This document shows, piece by piece, positions 17,362 to 26,876 of a stretch of 64,000 nucleotides of DNA. Numbering within the stretch: position 1 is the first letter of the stretch; every line of letters starts with the position of its first letter. Below the pieces are notes generated by a model, which was not told the origin of the DNA, did not search any database, and saw only the letters and a program-made list of their open reading frames with translations. The stretch covers positions 1 through 64,000 of the forward strand of contig NZ_JAQNDA010000005.1 of assembly GCF_028369065.1 (NCBI RefSeq), read 5' to 3'. The position numbers were made by a program, and so were the translations under genes. This DNA comes from Marinobacter sp. SS21. Lineage in GTDB: Bacteria > Pseudomonadota > Gammaproteobacteria > Pseudomonadales > Oleiphilaceae.

Positions 17362-18573
17362 TCAGTCCAGAGCCTGGAAAATCAGCGACGCATTGGTGCC
17401 GCCAAAGCCGAAGCTGTTAGACATCACGGTGGCCAGGTTGGCCTCGCGGGCGTTCGGGCCAACAATCGGCAGCTCCTGAATCTCAGGATCGATCTCGCTC
17501 AGGTTGGCGGTGCCGGCGATGAATCCATGCTGCAACATCAGCAGAGAATAGATCGCTTCGTGCACGCCGGCTGCGCCCAACGAGTGTCCGGACAGTGATT
17601 TGGTGGAGGAGATGGCCGGAATCTCGTCACCGAAGGTGGCCCGCACCGCTTTCATCTCGGCGACATCCCCCACCGGTGTGCTGGTGCCGTGTGCGTTGAT
17701 GTAGTCGATGGGACGGTTGACGGTGGCCATGGCTTGTTTCATGCAGCGCTGGGCGCCTTCGCCAGAGGGGGCGACCATGTCGTAGCCGTCCGACGTGGCG
17801 CCGTAGCCGGTCAGCTCGGCGATGATCGGGGCACCCCGCTTCCGCGCATGTTCCAGCTCCTCCAGTACCAGCATGCCGCCGCCGCCGGCGATGACGAAGC
17901 CGTCACGACCGTTGTCGAACGGCCGCGAAGCGCTATGGGGCGCGTCATTGTACTTGGTGGACAGCGCGCCCATGGCGTCGAACAGCATGGTCAGGCTCCA
18001 GTCCTCTTCCTCGCCGCCGCCGGCAAAGACGATGTCCTGTTTGCCCGCCTGGATCTGTTCCATGGCGTGGCCGATGCAGTGGGCGCTGGTGGCGCAGGCC
18101 GAAGACATGGAGTAGTTGACCCCGCGAATCTTGAAGGCGGTTGCCAGGCAAGCGGACACCGTGCTGGTCATGATGCGTGGCACCATGTAAGGCCCAATCC
18201 GTTTGACGCCGCGCTCCCGCATCAGGTCGATGGCTTCCACCTGGCTGGAGCAGGAGGCGCCGCCCGAGCCGGCGATCAGTCCGGTGCGGTCGCTGGAAAC
18301 CAGTTCCGCAGGCAGTTGCGCGGCTGCAATGGCCTGTTCCATCGCGAGGAAGCTGTACATCGCCGACTGGCCCATGAAGCGGCGCAGCTTGCGGTCGATC
18401 ACCGAGGTGTCCACATCCACCGATCCTGACACCTGGCTGCGGAAGCCCTGGTCCCGGTAGGTCTCGTTGAAGCGAATACCGGATTGGCCGGTTTTCAGGC
18501 TGCTCAGCACGTCCTCAACTGAGTTGCCCAGGCACGATACGATGCCCATGCCAGTTACCACAACCCGTCTCAT
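17362..18573 (-). CDS. fabB: Beta-ketoacyl-ACP synthase I
   Basis: FabB condenses malonyl-ACP with acyl-ACP and is needed for the unsaturated fatty acid branch. The 403-residue protein shows the Cys-His-His triad: Cys160 in [12 protein letters not shown], His in [11 protein letters not shown] and His in [11 protein letters not shown]. The length and [16 protein letters not shown] start match Escherichia coli FabB. ATG 18573 has a strong AGGAGG. Unlike in many relatives, fabA is not adjacent. The long open frame upstream of this start is out of character for the family and not coding. Confidence 0.95.
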   Translation of the reverse strand: MRRVVVTGMGIVSCLGNSVEDVLSSLKTGQSGIRFNETYRDQGFRSQVSGSVDVDTSVIDRKLRRFMGQSAMYSFLAMEQAIAAAQLPAELVSSDRTGLIAGSGGASCSSQVEAIDLMRERGVKRIGPYMVPRIMTSTVSACLATAFKIRGVNYSMSSACATSAHCIGHAMEQIQAGKQDIVFAGGGEEEDWSLTMLFDAMGALSTKYNDAPHSASRPFDNGRDGFVIAGGGGMLVLEELEHARKRGAPIIAELTGYGATSDGYDMVAPSGEGAQRCMKQAMATVNRPIDYINAHGTSTPVGDVAEMKAVRATFGDEIPAISSTKSLSGHSLGAAGVHEAIYSLLMLQHGFIAGTANLSEIDPEIQELPIVGPNAREANLATVMSNSFGFGGTNASLIFQALD

Positions 18574-18789
18574 AGTCTCCTCCTGTCCCGGCTGCCGAGG
18601 TGTATTGCAGCAACCGCCTTGGTAATGATGCTTGGATAGGGGCCAGTTTAAGCATTTTGCGCCTGAGAGGGTATGTGACCTTGGTACGGTGGCGCCTTTT
18701 GCGGCTCCGTAGCTGTTTCGTACAAGGCGCCAAGATCGCAAGTAGGTATTCTGAAAGCCTGAACCGAGCCCAGTCGCGGCTCCTCTCGG

Positions 18790-18815
18790 CTTGCGCAAAT
18801 GAACATTTGTGCAAG
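18790..18815. promoter_or_regulatory. 26-bp near-perfect palindrome, candidate operator
   Basis: CTTGCGCAAATG and CATTTGTGCAAG are 12-bp arms with one mismatch around a 2-bp centre, in the divergent region between fabB and the DUF962 gene, 40 bp before the DUF962 start. The size and symmetry fit a dimeric repressor site. No matching regulator is identified. Confidence 0.5.
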
Positions 18816-18854
18816 ACAACGCCTGTGCGAAACAACAAACAATAGGAGATCCCC

Positions 18855-19388
18855 GTGCGTTCCCTGTCCCAATTCCTGTCGGATTACGGCGAGAGCCATC
18901 AAAACCCGTTGAACCAGTGGGTACATATTGTCTGTGTCCCGGCCATCCTGATGTCGACCCTGGGTTTGCTGTGGCTGATTCCCATCGGTGCCTGGCTGTC
19001 GCTGTCGGACGGCATCGCCTATTGGGTGAATGGCGCCACCATACTGGCGGTACTGTCGGGTTTGGTGTACCTGCGCCTCGCGCTGTGGGTCTTCGTGCTG
19101 ATGACGGGCTGGTTTGCCCTGTCGGCCTGGGCCATCGTGGCGATTCAACAGGCGGGATGGTCGCTATTCTGGATCAGCCTGGCGGTGTGGATCGCAGCCT
19201 GGATCGTGCAGGTGTATGGCCACAAGGTGGAGGGCAAGAAGCCGTCGTTCGTCGAAGACCTGGTGTTTCTGCTGATCGGCCCGATTTTTGTCAGCATCGA
19301 GTTCGCGGCCAAGCTGGGGCTGCCGGTTCCCCACGCTCAGGGCGCGTCTGGCTCTCAATCCCAGCCCCACTCCCATCAGGGCCACTGA
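18855..19388 (+). CDS. DUF962 / Mpo1-like membrane protein
   Basis: A 177-residue protein with about four membrane segments, belonging to the DUF962 (Mpo1/YGL010w) family. In yeast Mpo1 is an iron-dependent dioxygenase acting on 2-hydroxy fatty acids. The N-terminal signature [19 protein letters not shown] keeps the conserved His and Asn residues, a second His lies in [15 protein letters not shown], and the [13 protein letters not shown] segment is typical. A fatty-acid role fits the fabB neighbourhood but is inference. The start is GTG 18855 after AGGAGA. The tail is Ser/His-rich. Confidence 0.8.
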   Translation: MRSLSQFLSDYGESHQNPLNQWVHIVCVPAILMSTLGLLWLIPIGAWLSLSDGIAYWVNGATILAVLSGLVYLRLALWVFVLMTGWFALSAWAIVAIQQAGWSLFWISLAVWIAAWIVQVYGHKVEGKKPSFVEDLVFLLIGPIFVSIEFAAKLGLPVPHAQGASGSQSQPHSHQGH

Positions 19389-19448
19389 GACACCAAAAAA
19401 TGGGGTATGCTGTCGCTTTGTCACCACGTTGTTCGGGATGGAACAGGC

Positions 19449-20225
19449 ATGCAGCAGCCCACAGCCGGGGCGCTCCCATCGGCACACAGCCGACTCTATA
19501 TCTGGCCGGATCACTGGCAGGTATGGGGTCGCGTCATGCCCAATCGTACCCATCGCCACAGCACTGCGTCCTTGCTGGTGGGTATCCGGGGGCCGTTTGA
19601 GCTGGAATGTGGCGGCCACTGGCGTACCACCCGCGCAGCCCTGGTGGCCCCGGACGTACCCCAGGCATTGAACCCGGGTGAGACCGACATGTGGGTGGCG
19701 CAGCTGGACCCGGACAGCCAGCCCTGGATGCAGCTGAAAGGGCTGCTGCTCGGTCAGCCTTCCGTGGATCTCGACCCGGCGGTCGCGCGGCTGGCCCAGA
19801 GCCAGCCGCCAGACTGTGGAGCCATGCAGCAGACGCTGGCGGCATTGCTGGCGGAGTGTGGCGGTCAGCCGGCGGCGCTGGATCAGCGCGTTGCCGTTTG
19901 CTGCCAGCTCCTCCGGCGGGAGATGCCGGAACGGCTGAATCTGACAGACCTTGCCACCCGGGTCGGGCTCTCGCCGTCCCGGCTTACCCACTTGTTTCGT
20001 AATGAAACGGGCGTGTCGCCGCGGCGATTTCTGCTGCAGCTCAAGATGCACCGGGCCATGGCCAGCTGGAGCCCGGGCAAGACGGTCTCGGAGATCGCCG
20101 CCGAAGGCGGCTTCTACGATCAGCCGCACCTGGTGCGGACCGCACGGGATTTGTTCGACGCGCTACCGTCGCTCTATGCCGGCAACGGCTGGTTTCAGGT
20201 CTGCCGCTGCGACCCGGTATCCTGA
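19449..20225 (+). CDS. AraC-family transcriptional regulator
   Basis: A protein of about 258 residues with an N-terminal cupin-like effector domain (YIWPDHWQVWGRVMPNRTHRH) and a C-terminal AraC double helix-turn-helix: LNLTDLATRVGLSPSRLTHLF, then TVSEIAAEGGFYDQPHLVR. The effector is unknown. I favour ATG 19449; an in-frame ATG at 19407 would add 14 residues. The 3' end overlaps the convergent GTPase gene by 31 bp. Confidence 0.85.
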   Translation: MQQPTAGALPSAHSRLYIWPDHWQVWGRVMPNRTHRHSTASLLVGIRGPFELECGGHWRTTRAALVAPDVPQALNPGETDMWVAQLDPDSQPWMQLKGLLLGQPSVDLDPAVARLAQSQPPDCGAMQQTLAALLAECGGQPAALDQRVAVCCQLLRREMPERLNLTDLATRVGLSPSRLTHLFRNETGVSPRRFLLQLKMHRAMASWSPGKTVSEIAAEGGFYDQPHLVRTARDLFDALPSLYAGNGWFQVCRCDPVS

Positions 20226-21121
20226 CGGCGGTTGCGTTTGGCGGCCTCGCGGCTGTCTTGCTGGGCACTCAGTTCGCGGGCTTCCGCTTCCACCATGGCG
20301 GGGGTTTCCAGGCTGATGGCGCCGAGCTTGCCGGTGCGGAATTCGTTCAGCAACACCTCCGCCACCTTATGCAGATCGGGAATGCCGCCACGGGCGAAGA
20401 AGCGGCGCCGCTCGGCGATGGCGTCCATCAGCGCCACCCCATCCGCAGGCATACGCTCGATCCCGTAGCGCTCCGTGACAACCTGGGGGTAGGTCTGCAG
20501 CAGGTAATCGGCGGCGAACAGCGCCACATCCTCGAAATCGATCACCGCACTGCGGATGGCGCCGGAAACCGCCAGCCGATAGCCACAGGCTTCTGGTGAC
20601 AGCTTGGGCCAGAGGAAGCCTGGCGTATCGTACAGCAGCACGTTGTCCGGCAGCTTGATCACCTGTTGGGCCTTGGTCACCGCCGGCTCGTTTCCGGTCT
20701 TGGCCACCGGCCGCCCTGCCAGAGTGTTGATCAGGGTGGATTTGCCGACATTGGGGATACCCAGGATCATCACTCGCAGCGCGCTCTTCTGGCGGTCGTG
20801 TCCAGCCGTCATCTCACCGGCCAGCCGCAGAATATCCAATGCTTCCTGGCGCTGATTGTGGGTCAGGGTGATCGCCCGCACGCCCCGTTCCTGCTCCAGA
20901 TATTGCTGCCACTGGGCGGTGATTGCCGGGTCGGCCAGATCCCGCTTGTTGAGCACCTTGATCACCGGAGTGTCGCCCCTCAGATTGGGTACCAGCGGGT
21001 TCTCGCTGCTGAAGGGCAGGCGCGCGTCCAGGACCTCAATGATCAGGTCCATCTGCGGCATGATCTTCTTGATCTCCTTGCGGGCCTTATGCATGTGCCC
21101 GGGAAACCAGTTAATGGCCAT
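20195..21121 (-). CDS. Circularly permuted ribosome-biogenesis GTPase, RbgA/YlqF type
   Basis: A 308-residue YlqF/RbgA-family GTPase (MAINWFPGHMHKARKEI N-terminus). The order of G motifs is permuted: G4 NKRD at residues 58-61 comes before the P-loop GIPNVGKST near residue 120, then G3 DTPGF. In Bacillus RbgA drives late 50S assembly; the proteobacterial role is less studied. The C-terminal helical domain is present and ends in a basic, Gln/Arg-rich tail. Upstream, a short direct-repeat stretch (GTGGT/CAGTGG motifs, about 21130-21175) precedes the start. Confidence 0.9.
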   Translation of the reverse strand: MAINWFPGHMHKARKEIKKIMPQMDLIIEVLDARLPFSSENPLVPNLRGDTPVIKVLNKRDLADPAITAQWQQYLEQERGVRAITLTHNQRQEALDILRLAGEMTAGHDRQKSALRVMILGIPNVGKSTLINTLAGRPVAKTGNEPAVTKAQQVIKLPDNVLLYDTPGFLWPKLSPEACGYRLAVSGAIRSAVIDFEDVALFAADYLLQTYPQVVTERYGIERMPADGVALMDAIAERRRFFARGGIPDLHKVAEVLLNEFRTGKLGAISLETPAMVEAEARELSAQQDSREAAKRNRRQDTGSQRQT

Positions 21122-21368
21122 GTTGCTTCTCCAGTGGTTGGCAGTAGTCGCCAGTGGTCGGCAGTGGTCGACGGAATCGCGCCATTATGGACGGGAATGA
21201 CGAATTTTTCACATTTCCCGCCTGGCGCCGATGGCGCGGGATTATCGGGCCACGACTGTGAAGTGTGTAGAAAAATTATGGGGGCAGGGGTGCAGGCCCC
21301 CCGCCGTATGCTTTAGGGTGTAGCCGAGACGATGAAATACTTGATGCACGCAAGCCATGGAGATCGCT

Positions 21369-21794
21369 ATGAAGTTGTTAAAACCGCTGGCCACCCTGTT
21401 GTTCGTAATGACCCTGGTCAATCCGGTCTGGGCCCAGCAGCCGGACCAGGTGGACCGCCTGGCGGAGATGGTGGGTCTGAGCGATGAGCAGCAGACCGAA
21501 ATTCGTACCATCATCGAGGATCTCCAGAGCGAGATTCAAGCCCTGCGGGTTGAGGCGCAGCAGCTGCAGCAGCAACTGCAGACCCAGGTGAAGCCGGATT
21601 ACGACGAAGCCGCCATCCGTGCCGACGCCGGCAAACTGGGCGAACTGACCGGTGAGATTTCGGCGCTGTCCACACTGTTGCAGGCCAAGGTTGATGCGGT
21701 GTTCACCCAGGAACAACGGGACGAGCTGGATCGCAAGATGCGGGAAATGCAGCAGCGTATGCAGCAAGGCGGCCTGCCGCAGAACCAGCAATAA
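21369..21794 (+). CDS. Small periplasmic Gln-rich helical protein, Spy/CpxP-like
   Basis: A 141-residue protein with a signal peptide cleaved near NPVWAQQ, followed by an all-helical, Gln/Glu-rich body with LSDEQQTEIRTIIEDLQSEI and VFTQEQRDELDRKM. These two segments resemble the paired LTxxQ motifs of Spy/CpxP periplasmic chaperones. The length is also similar. That assignment is inference from pattern, not a family match. ATG 21369 has GGAG 6 nt upstream; an ATG at 21357 is less well placed. A perfect 13-bp-stem hairpin follows the gene. Confidence 0.7.
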   Translation: MKLLKPLATLLFVMTLVNPVWAQQPDQVDRLAEMVGLSDEQQTEIRTIIEDLQSEIQALRVEAQQLQQQLQTQVKPDYDEAAIRADAGKLGELTGEISALSTLLQAKVDAVFTQEQRDELDRKMREMQQRMQQGGLPQNQQ

Positions 21795-21835
21795 CCGCTG
21801 GGCCATCGAAAACCAAAGCGGTAAAAGCCGTTAAC

Positions 21836-21875
21836 CCAACAACCCCGGTGCCGCAGTGCGGGCCGGGGTTGTTGG
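21836..21875. terminator. Strong hairpin between convergent genes
   Basis: CCAACAACCCCGG and CCGGGGTTGTTGG form a perfect 13-bp stem with a 14-nt loop between the periplasmic protein gene (+) and the MMPL exporter gene (-). There is no clear T-run, so it may act as a barrier or mRNA-end stabiliser as well as a terminator. Confidence 0.6.
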
Positions 21876-21895
21876 TATCCAGGGAGTGATTCGGC

Positions 21896-24382
21896 TCAGG
21901 CGGGTTTGCCGAAGGGTTTGAACAGCAGGATCAGTTTCGGCAGCAGGGTGAGAGCGCCGAGCAGTGCCATCAGCATGGCGAAGCCGGTGAACAGGCCGAA
22001 GTAGATGGTGGGGATGAAGTTTGATAGCACCAGAATTGAGAAGCCAACGATGATGGTCAGCGAGGTATAGAACATGGCCCGACCGATACTGCTATGACAG
22101 CGGTGCATGGTGGCCAGGTAATCGCCGTCCTTCTGGAACTCCACCCGGAACCGGTGAATGTAGTGAATGGTGTTATCCACGGCGATACCCATGGTGATGG
22201 CGGCCACGGTAATGGTCATCATATCCAACGGGATGCCGAGCCAGCCCATCAGGCCCAGTACCGAGGTGGAGGCCAGTAGATTGGGGGCCAGTCCGATCAG
22301 CGCCAGCCACAGGGAGCGGAACAGCACCAGGAACATGGCGGCGATGGCCAGGAAGACCACCCCAAGGGTTTTGATCTGGGAATCGAACAGACTTTGCAGC
22401 ATGTTGTTGTACATCACCGTCATGCCGGTGAACATCACCCGCTCGTCGTCGATTTCAAGCTCGCCGGTGAGGTGTTCGCGAATCTGCTCGAGCAACTGCT
22501 GGCGGCGCAGTTCCGGTGAGGTTTCCAGCAGCCGGATACTGAACCGGGCCTGGTCGTACTCTTCCGAAATGTAGGGCGTCAACAGTACATCGGTGAGCTC
22601 GTCCGGCACCGCTGCGGGTACAAAGGCCAGTTCCAGCGCATTCAGCGGTTCGCCCTGGTTGATCTGCGCCAGCACACCCAGGGTGGTGGTGATGGACAGC
22701 ACCTTACCGGTCTCCGGCAGGCTGTCCAGATAACGGTGTACCTGGGCCAGGCGGTCCATTTTCTGGTAGGTGTACCAGGTATCCCGGTATTCCTCTTCGG
22801 TGCCGCAGTCGTCAACAAACGGATCACAGTCGCTGGCGAAGGGATCCAAGAAGGCACTGCCTTCCGGGGCCGGTTCGTCGGTGATGATAACGTCCAGCGG
22901 GGTGGTGCCCCCCAGGCGGTCGTCAATGGTGATCATGCCCTGGTGGATTTCGGTGCTGGACTTGAAGTAGTCGATAAAACTGTTTTCCACCGTCAGCCGG
23001 GATACCCCAATCACACACAGCAGCGCCAGCAGCAGGGCGACGCCAACCACCCAACCACCACGGTGCTCGGTCAAGCGGGCAAAGTGGTCGGTGAACGGAA
23101 CCCGGTTGGAGCGGACCCGTTGGTCAACGGGAGGCGGCAGCATCGACAGCAGCGCCGGAAACACGCCGAACGCCACCAGAAACGCCACGGTAATGCCGAT
23201 GCTCATCATCCAGCCGAAGTCGATCACTGGCCGAATGCCGCTGAAGGTCAGGGAGCCGAAGGCGACCATGGTGGTGAGCGCCATGTAGAGGCACGGCTTG
23301 AACATCGCCCGCAAGGTGTTGCCGAGAATTTGCCGCGGCGGGGTGTCCGGCCCGTCGTGCTGGAACTCCCGGTAGCGAACAATCAGATGGATGGTCAAGG
23401 ACAGCGTCATAATCAGCAGCAGGGCGATGAAATTGGACGAGATTACGGTCACAGGCCAGTCGGCCCAGCCGAGGTAGCCGACCATCAGCCACACCGTAAA
23501 GCCGCAGCACAAAAGCGGAGCGGCCACCCAACGCCACTGGCGGAAGATCACCGCCAGGGTGCCGAGAAGAAACAGCAGCACGCCGATGCCGAAGGTGGAC
23601 AGGTCACTCTTGATGAAGTGGATCATGTCGTAGACGATCATCGGCACGCCGCCCAGGTGGATCTCGGCGGTGTCGGCATAGCTTGCCAGAATTTCGCGAA
23701 CCGCCTCGATGGTGGCGTCCCGGCGATGACTTAGCTGATCGGTCAGGCTCAGGTAAGCCTGCTCGACCTCGTCGAGTCGTTGCCGGTCCCGGTCGGTGCC
23801 GGCACCCTCGGCGGTCGCTTCTCGCAGCCGCTGCCGTTCCTGGAGCAAGTCATAAAACTGTACCGGTGTGGGGAGATTCACCTGGATCGCGGTGGTGCGG
23901 CCGTCCTCGCTGATCAGCAGGTTGGGGTAGAGCGGGCTGTCCAGCAATGCCTGACGGGCGACCTGGGGAGCCACCGGGTCGTTGTCGAGGGTTTTGATCT
24001 CCTCATCCACTGTGTCCAGGTTGAGTTCCGGGCTGTGTAACAGCGGGACGTTCAGGATGCTGTTGGTGGAGCCCACCGCCTCCAGCGCTTCCAGTTCGTC
24101 CCTCAAGGCCGCCAGATCCGCCAGTCCCTGTTCGCTGAACAGCGCCTGATGGGGCGTGTAGGTGACGATGAGAAAGTCGTCGGAGGTGGTGAAACGCTGG
24201 TTAATGGCGCGGTACTGTTCCAGCGACCGGTCGTTCTCCAACACCAGCGACTCGGCCGACGCGTCTAGCCGGAACTGGTCCAGGCGCAAGCTGGCGGCGA
24301 GCAGTATCAAGGCGAACACGGCCAGTACGATGAGTGGGTGAGCAAGGATCAGACGGTCATAAAGGGTGCGCAGTTTGGTCAT
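21896..24382 (-). CDS. MMPL/RND-superfamily exporter (HAE3-like)
   Basis: An 828-residue inner-membrane transporter. One N-terminal transmembrane helix (LAVFALILLAASLRL) is followed by a large periplasmic loop, five clustered helices around residues 240-420, a second periplasmic loop and five helices at the C-terminus: the duplicated RND layout. ITVAAITMGIAVDNTIHYIHRF is the typical proton-relay region of TM4-like helices with Asp. The family (HAE3/MMPL) moves lipids, hopanoids or hydrophobic compounds; the substrate here is unknown. No partner periplasmic adaptor or outer-membrane protein adjoins. Confidence 0.88.
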   Translation of the reverse strand: MTKLRTLYDRLILAHPLIVLAVFALILLAASLRLDQFRLDASAESLVLENDRSLEQYRAINQRFTTSDDFLIVTYTPHQALFSEQGLADLAALRDELEALEAVGSTNSILNVPLLHSPELNLDTVDEEIKTLDNDPVAPQVARQALLDSPLYPNLLISEDGRTTAIQVNLPTPVQFYDLLQERQRLREATAEGAGTDRDRQRLDEVEQAYLSLTDQLSHRRDATIEAVREILASYADTAEIHLGGVPMIVYDMIHFIKSDLSTFGIGVLLFLLGTLAVIFRQWRWVAAPLLCCGFTVWLMVGYLGWADWPVTVISSNFIALLLIMTLSLTIHLIVRYREFQHDGPDTPPRQILGNTLRAMFKPCLYMALTTMVAFGSLTFSGIRPVIDFGWMMSIGITVAFLVAFGVFPALLSMLPPPVDQRVRSNRVPFTDHFARLTEHRGGWVVGVALLLALLCVIGVSRLTVENSFIDYFKSSTEIHQGMITIDDRLGGTTPLDVIITDEPAPEGSAFLDPFASDCDPFVDDCGTEEEYRDTWYTYQKMDRLAQVHRYLDSLPETGKVLSITTTLGVLAQINQGEPLNALELAFVPAAVPDELTDVLLTPYISEEYDQARFSIRLLETSPELRRQQLLEQIREHLTGELEIDDERVMFTGMTVMYNNMLQSLFDSQIKTLGVVFLAIAAMFLVLFRSLWLALIGLAPNLLASTSVLGLMGWLGIPLDMMTITVAAITMGIAVDNTIHYIHRFRVEFQKDGDYLATMHRCHSSIGRAMFYTSLTIIVGFSILVLSNFIPTIYFGLFTGFAMLMALLGALTLLPKLILLFKPFGKPA

Positions 24383-24584
24383 TGGGCACAGGGGTCCACG
24401 GAATCAGGAGGAGCGCGAAGTGTGCCATATTCTGCGAGGGAAGCCAGCGGATGAGCCAAATTTGGCCGAAATGAACGGATCTCGCCGCGAGCCTTGGTGA
24501 TCCGAATGGCTGCGGTCTCCAGGGAATCCGGTTCCTGAAGGCGCAGCCCAGGGGTGGCGCTAAGGGCAGGTCAGCCGGTGGCGG

Positions 24585-25622
24585 TTATTCCACCAGCTTG
24601 ACTGGGATTTGATGGGCCTGGCTGTCCGGAACCTGCGGCGTGATCAAACCCAAATTGTTTTTTTCGAACACCCGATCGGCGCGGTAGCTGGACCGGACCA
24701 TGGGACCGGAGGGGACTTCCATAAAGCCTTTCTCCAGCCCAATCTCGCGGTAGCGGTTGAATTCTTCCGGCGTTACGTAGCGTTCCACCGGCAAGTGGTT
24801 AGGGGTGGGGCGCAGATACTGGCCCAGGGTCAGGATGTCGACGCCGACGGCCCGCAGGTCATCCATGGTGGCGAGAATCTCTTCGTCGGTTTCGCCCAGT
24901 CCCAGCATCAGGCTGGTCTTGGTGAGTACGTCCGGGCGGTATTGCTTGGCATGGGCCAGTACGCTCAGGGTCTTCTGGTAGCCGGCGCGGGGGTCCCGCA
25001 CCCGGTGGGTCAGCCGTTCCACCGTTTCCACGTTCTGGGCAAACACATCCAGGCCTGAATCCACCACCAGCTCCACGTGGGGCATGACGGCATCAAAATC
25101 CGGGGTCAGGGCTTCCACCGCCACCTCCGGCGTGCGGCTCTTGATGGCGGAGACGCAGGCGGCATAGTGGGCGGCGCCGCCGTCCTCCAGGTCGTCCCGG
25201 TCCACCGAGGTCAGTACGATGTAACGCAGCCCCATCAGTTCCACCGACTTGGCGGTGTTCTCCGGCTCCTCGGTATCGAGCCAGCCCTTGGGGTTGCCGG
25301 TGTCCACCGCGCAGAACTTGCAGGCGCGGGTGCAGACCGAGCCCATCACCATGATGGTGGCGGTGCCGTTGCTCCAGCACTCCCCGATGTTGGGGCAGTG
25401 GGATTCCTGGCACACGGTGCTGAGCCGGTGTTCCGAGACATTGCGGCGAACCGCGTCGTACCGTTCGCCGCCGGGCATCTTGGCGCGCAACCATTTGGGT
25501 TTGCGGGAAATGGGCGTGGTTGCGTGATTCGATTTCTTGATGCCGTCCTTGATGGCGGAGATTCCATGTTCGCTCTGGAACTTGGTACCACTGGTAACGC
25601 GGGGTTTCGCGCTGTCGCTCAT
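24585..25622 (-). CDS. lipA: Lipoyl synthase
   Basis: A radical-SAM enzyme that inserts two sulfurs into octanoyl groups on E2 and H proteins. The 345-residue protein has the auxiliary-cluster cysteines C71-X4-C76-X5-C82 ([12 protein letters not shown]) and the radical-SAM CX3CX2C at 97-104 (CTRACKFC), plus [16 protein letters not shown]. The C-terminal [10 protein letters not shown] carries the conserved Arg-Ser-Ser that ligates the auxiliary cluster. I set the start at 25622 (MSDSAKP). lipB is not adjacent. The 200 bp between this gene and the exporter gene hold no clear gene. Confidence 0.95.
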   Translation of the reverse strand: MSDSAKPRVTSGTKFQSEHGISAIKDGIKKSNHATTPISRKPKWLRAKMPGGERYDAVRRNVSEHRLSTVCQESHCPNIGECWSNGTATIMVMGSVCTRACKFCAVDTGNPKGWLDTEEPENTAKSVELMGLRYIVLTSVDRDDLEDGGAAHYAACVSAIKSRTPEVAVEALTPDFDAVMPHVELVVDSGLDVFAQNVETVERLTHRVRDPRAGYQKTLSVLAHAKQYRPDVLTKTSLMLGLGETDEEILATMDDLRAVGVDILTLGQYLRPTPNHLPVERYVTPEEFNRYREIGLEKGFMEVPSGPMVRSSYRADRVFEKNNLGLITPQVPDSQAHQIPVKLVE

Positions 25623-25841
25623 GACAACCGGACTCTTTTGACATTGCTTGGGGGTAGCCCTAAAGGGTAATGCGGGGGCGGTGAGGATACAAGCGCTGTA
25701 AGGACAATCACCGCCTGTTGCCGATGCAACTTTTGTCTCATGGGGGGCTGGGAGGGGCGGCGAAACGCGCGTCGCGATGGTATGTTGGAGGCATCCGCCC
25801 CTTAATCCCTGACCCGACGGCCCAACTTGGGGGACCGGCAA

Positions 25842-26138
25842 ATGATGGTAAAGAAGAGTGCTGCAGTCACGCTGTGTGGGCTGTTGCTGGGCTTGTGGTT
25901 AACCGCCGTGGCGGTATCGGCGGACCCGCGGGGCGCTCGCAATGACGAGGACCCCATGCAGCGCATTCGCGACCAGATTCATGAGCAATACTGGCAGCGC
26001 AAGGAGCAGCGTCGAAGGCTGGAGCGGCAGTGTCAACAAGAGCGCTCCGAGCTCCGGGCCGGTCGGAGGGAGGGGCTGTCACCAGCCTGTGTGTCGTCAG
26101 AGGCGACGTCGGAAAATGGCGCCGCCCGCGGGCGGTAA
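25842..26138 (+). CDS. Small secreted Cys-pair protein (CX18C), copy A
   Basis: A 98-residue protein with a signal peptide ([17 protein letters not shown], cleavage near ADP). The mature part is highly charged: a predicted helix with [20 protein letters not shown], then a Cys, 18 residues and a second Cys. This Cys-X18-Cys core is shared with the protein at 26877-27170 (seven of 18 intervening residues identical, including Gly and Leu-Ser). A periplasmic disulfide-linked loop is likely. I do not recognise a family. Start chosen at ATG 25842; 25845 is equally possible. Confidence 0.6.
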   Translation: MMVKKSAAVTLCGLLLGLWLTAVAVSADPRGARNDEDPMQRIRDQIHEQYWQRKEQRRRLERQCQQERSELRAGRREGLSPACVSSEATSENGAARGR

Positions 26139-26256
26139 GTCCGATTGCGCCAATTTGCCGAATCCTACCAAAATGTCATCAAAAAAAGGGCAGTGAAAAG
26201 CCCGTTATTGTCTATGGTGGAGCCATCACCCTAAGCACTGATGATGAGGACGAGCA

Positions 26257-26667
26257 ATGACGATTAAAAAAAGCATGGGATATGGATTGATGTTGGCCGC
26301 TGCCGTCATGCTGGCTGGCCAGGTTGCGGCAGCGCCTGGGGGCAAGAACGCCGAGGACCACCCGGGCCAGGGGCATCGTGATGCTGCGGCGCAGCAGCGC
26401 TACCAGATGGAAGAACACGCCGAATCGCAACGTGAGCGTATGGCCGATGAAGCAGAACGCCGTAGAGACGAGGCTGAAGACATGCGCGAGCGTGCCGAGC
26501 ACGAAGCGGAGCGTGGTCGTGAACAGGCCGAAGCGGGCATGGATGAGGCCCGTGGCCGCGCCGAGAACGCCGGCGGCCCTCAGGTTAACCCTGGCGAGCG
26601 GGGCAGCGAGCAGGGCCAGGCGGCCAAACGTGAGCACTCCAAGGCGTGGTGGAACTTCTGGGATTAA
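26257..26667 (+). CDS. Secreted charged single-helix protein
   Basis: A 136-residue protein with a signal peptide cleaved after AGQVAAA. The mature region from about residue 45 to 105 is almost pure Glu/Arg/Ala/Met (RERMADEAERRRDEAEDM), as expected for a long charged alpha helix or coiled coil, followed by a Gly-rich linker and an aromatic end (KAWWNFWD). Related low-complexity proteins occur in marine gammaproteobacteria, but I know no function. It lies between two Cys-pair secreted proteins on the same strand. Confidence 0.6.
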   Translation: MTIKKSMGYGLMLAAAVMLAGQVAAAPGGKNAEDHPGQGHRDAAAQQRYQMEEHAESQRERMADEAERRRDEAEDMRERAEHEAERGREQAEAGMDEARGRAENAGGPQVNPGERGSEQGQAAKREHSKAWWNFWD

Positions 26668-26876
26668 TCCCTGAAGCCACTCGCTGGCGGTGGGCGAGAT
26701 CCTGGTGGTCCATCGGGCTGTCACCGGTCTTGCGACGCTCGCCGCCGTATCCATGGCGATTGGTAGGATGCTCAATCGGCCATGATCGTACCCAGCTGAG
26801 TGCGCTTTCGTTCCGCCACTGAACCGAATGTGGCATTGCTGGTCCTACGGTCATAAAGGCCGCCGAGCATGCTGTC

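Noticed and set aside
26188..26215. Hairpin GGGC/GCCC followed by seven T on the minus strand
   Set aside because: It has terminator form only for leftward transcription, and no leftward gene lies nearby; the stem is just four pairs.
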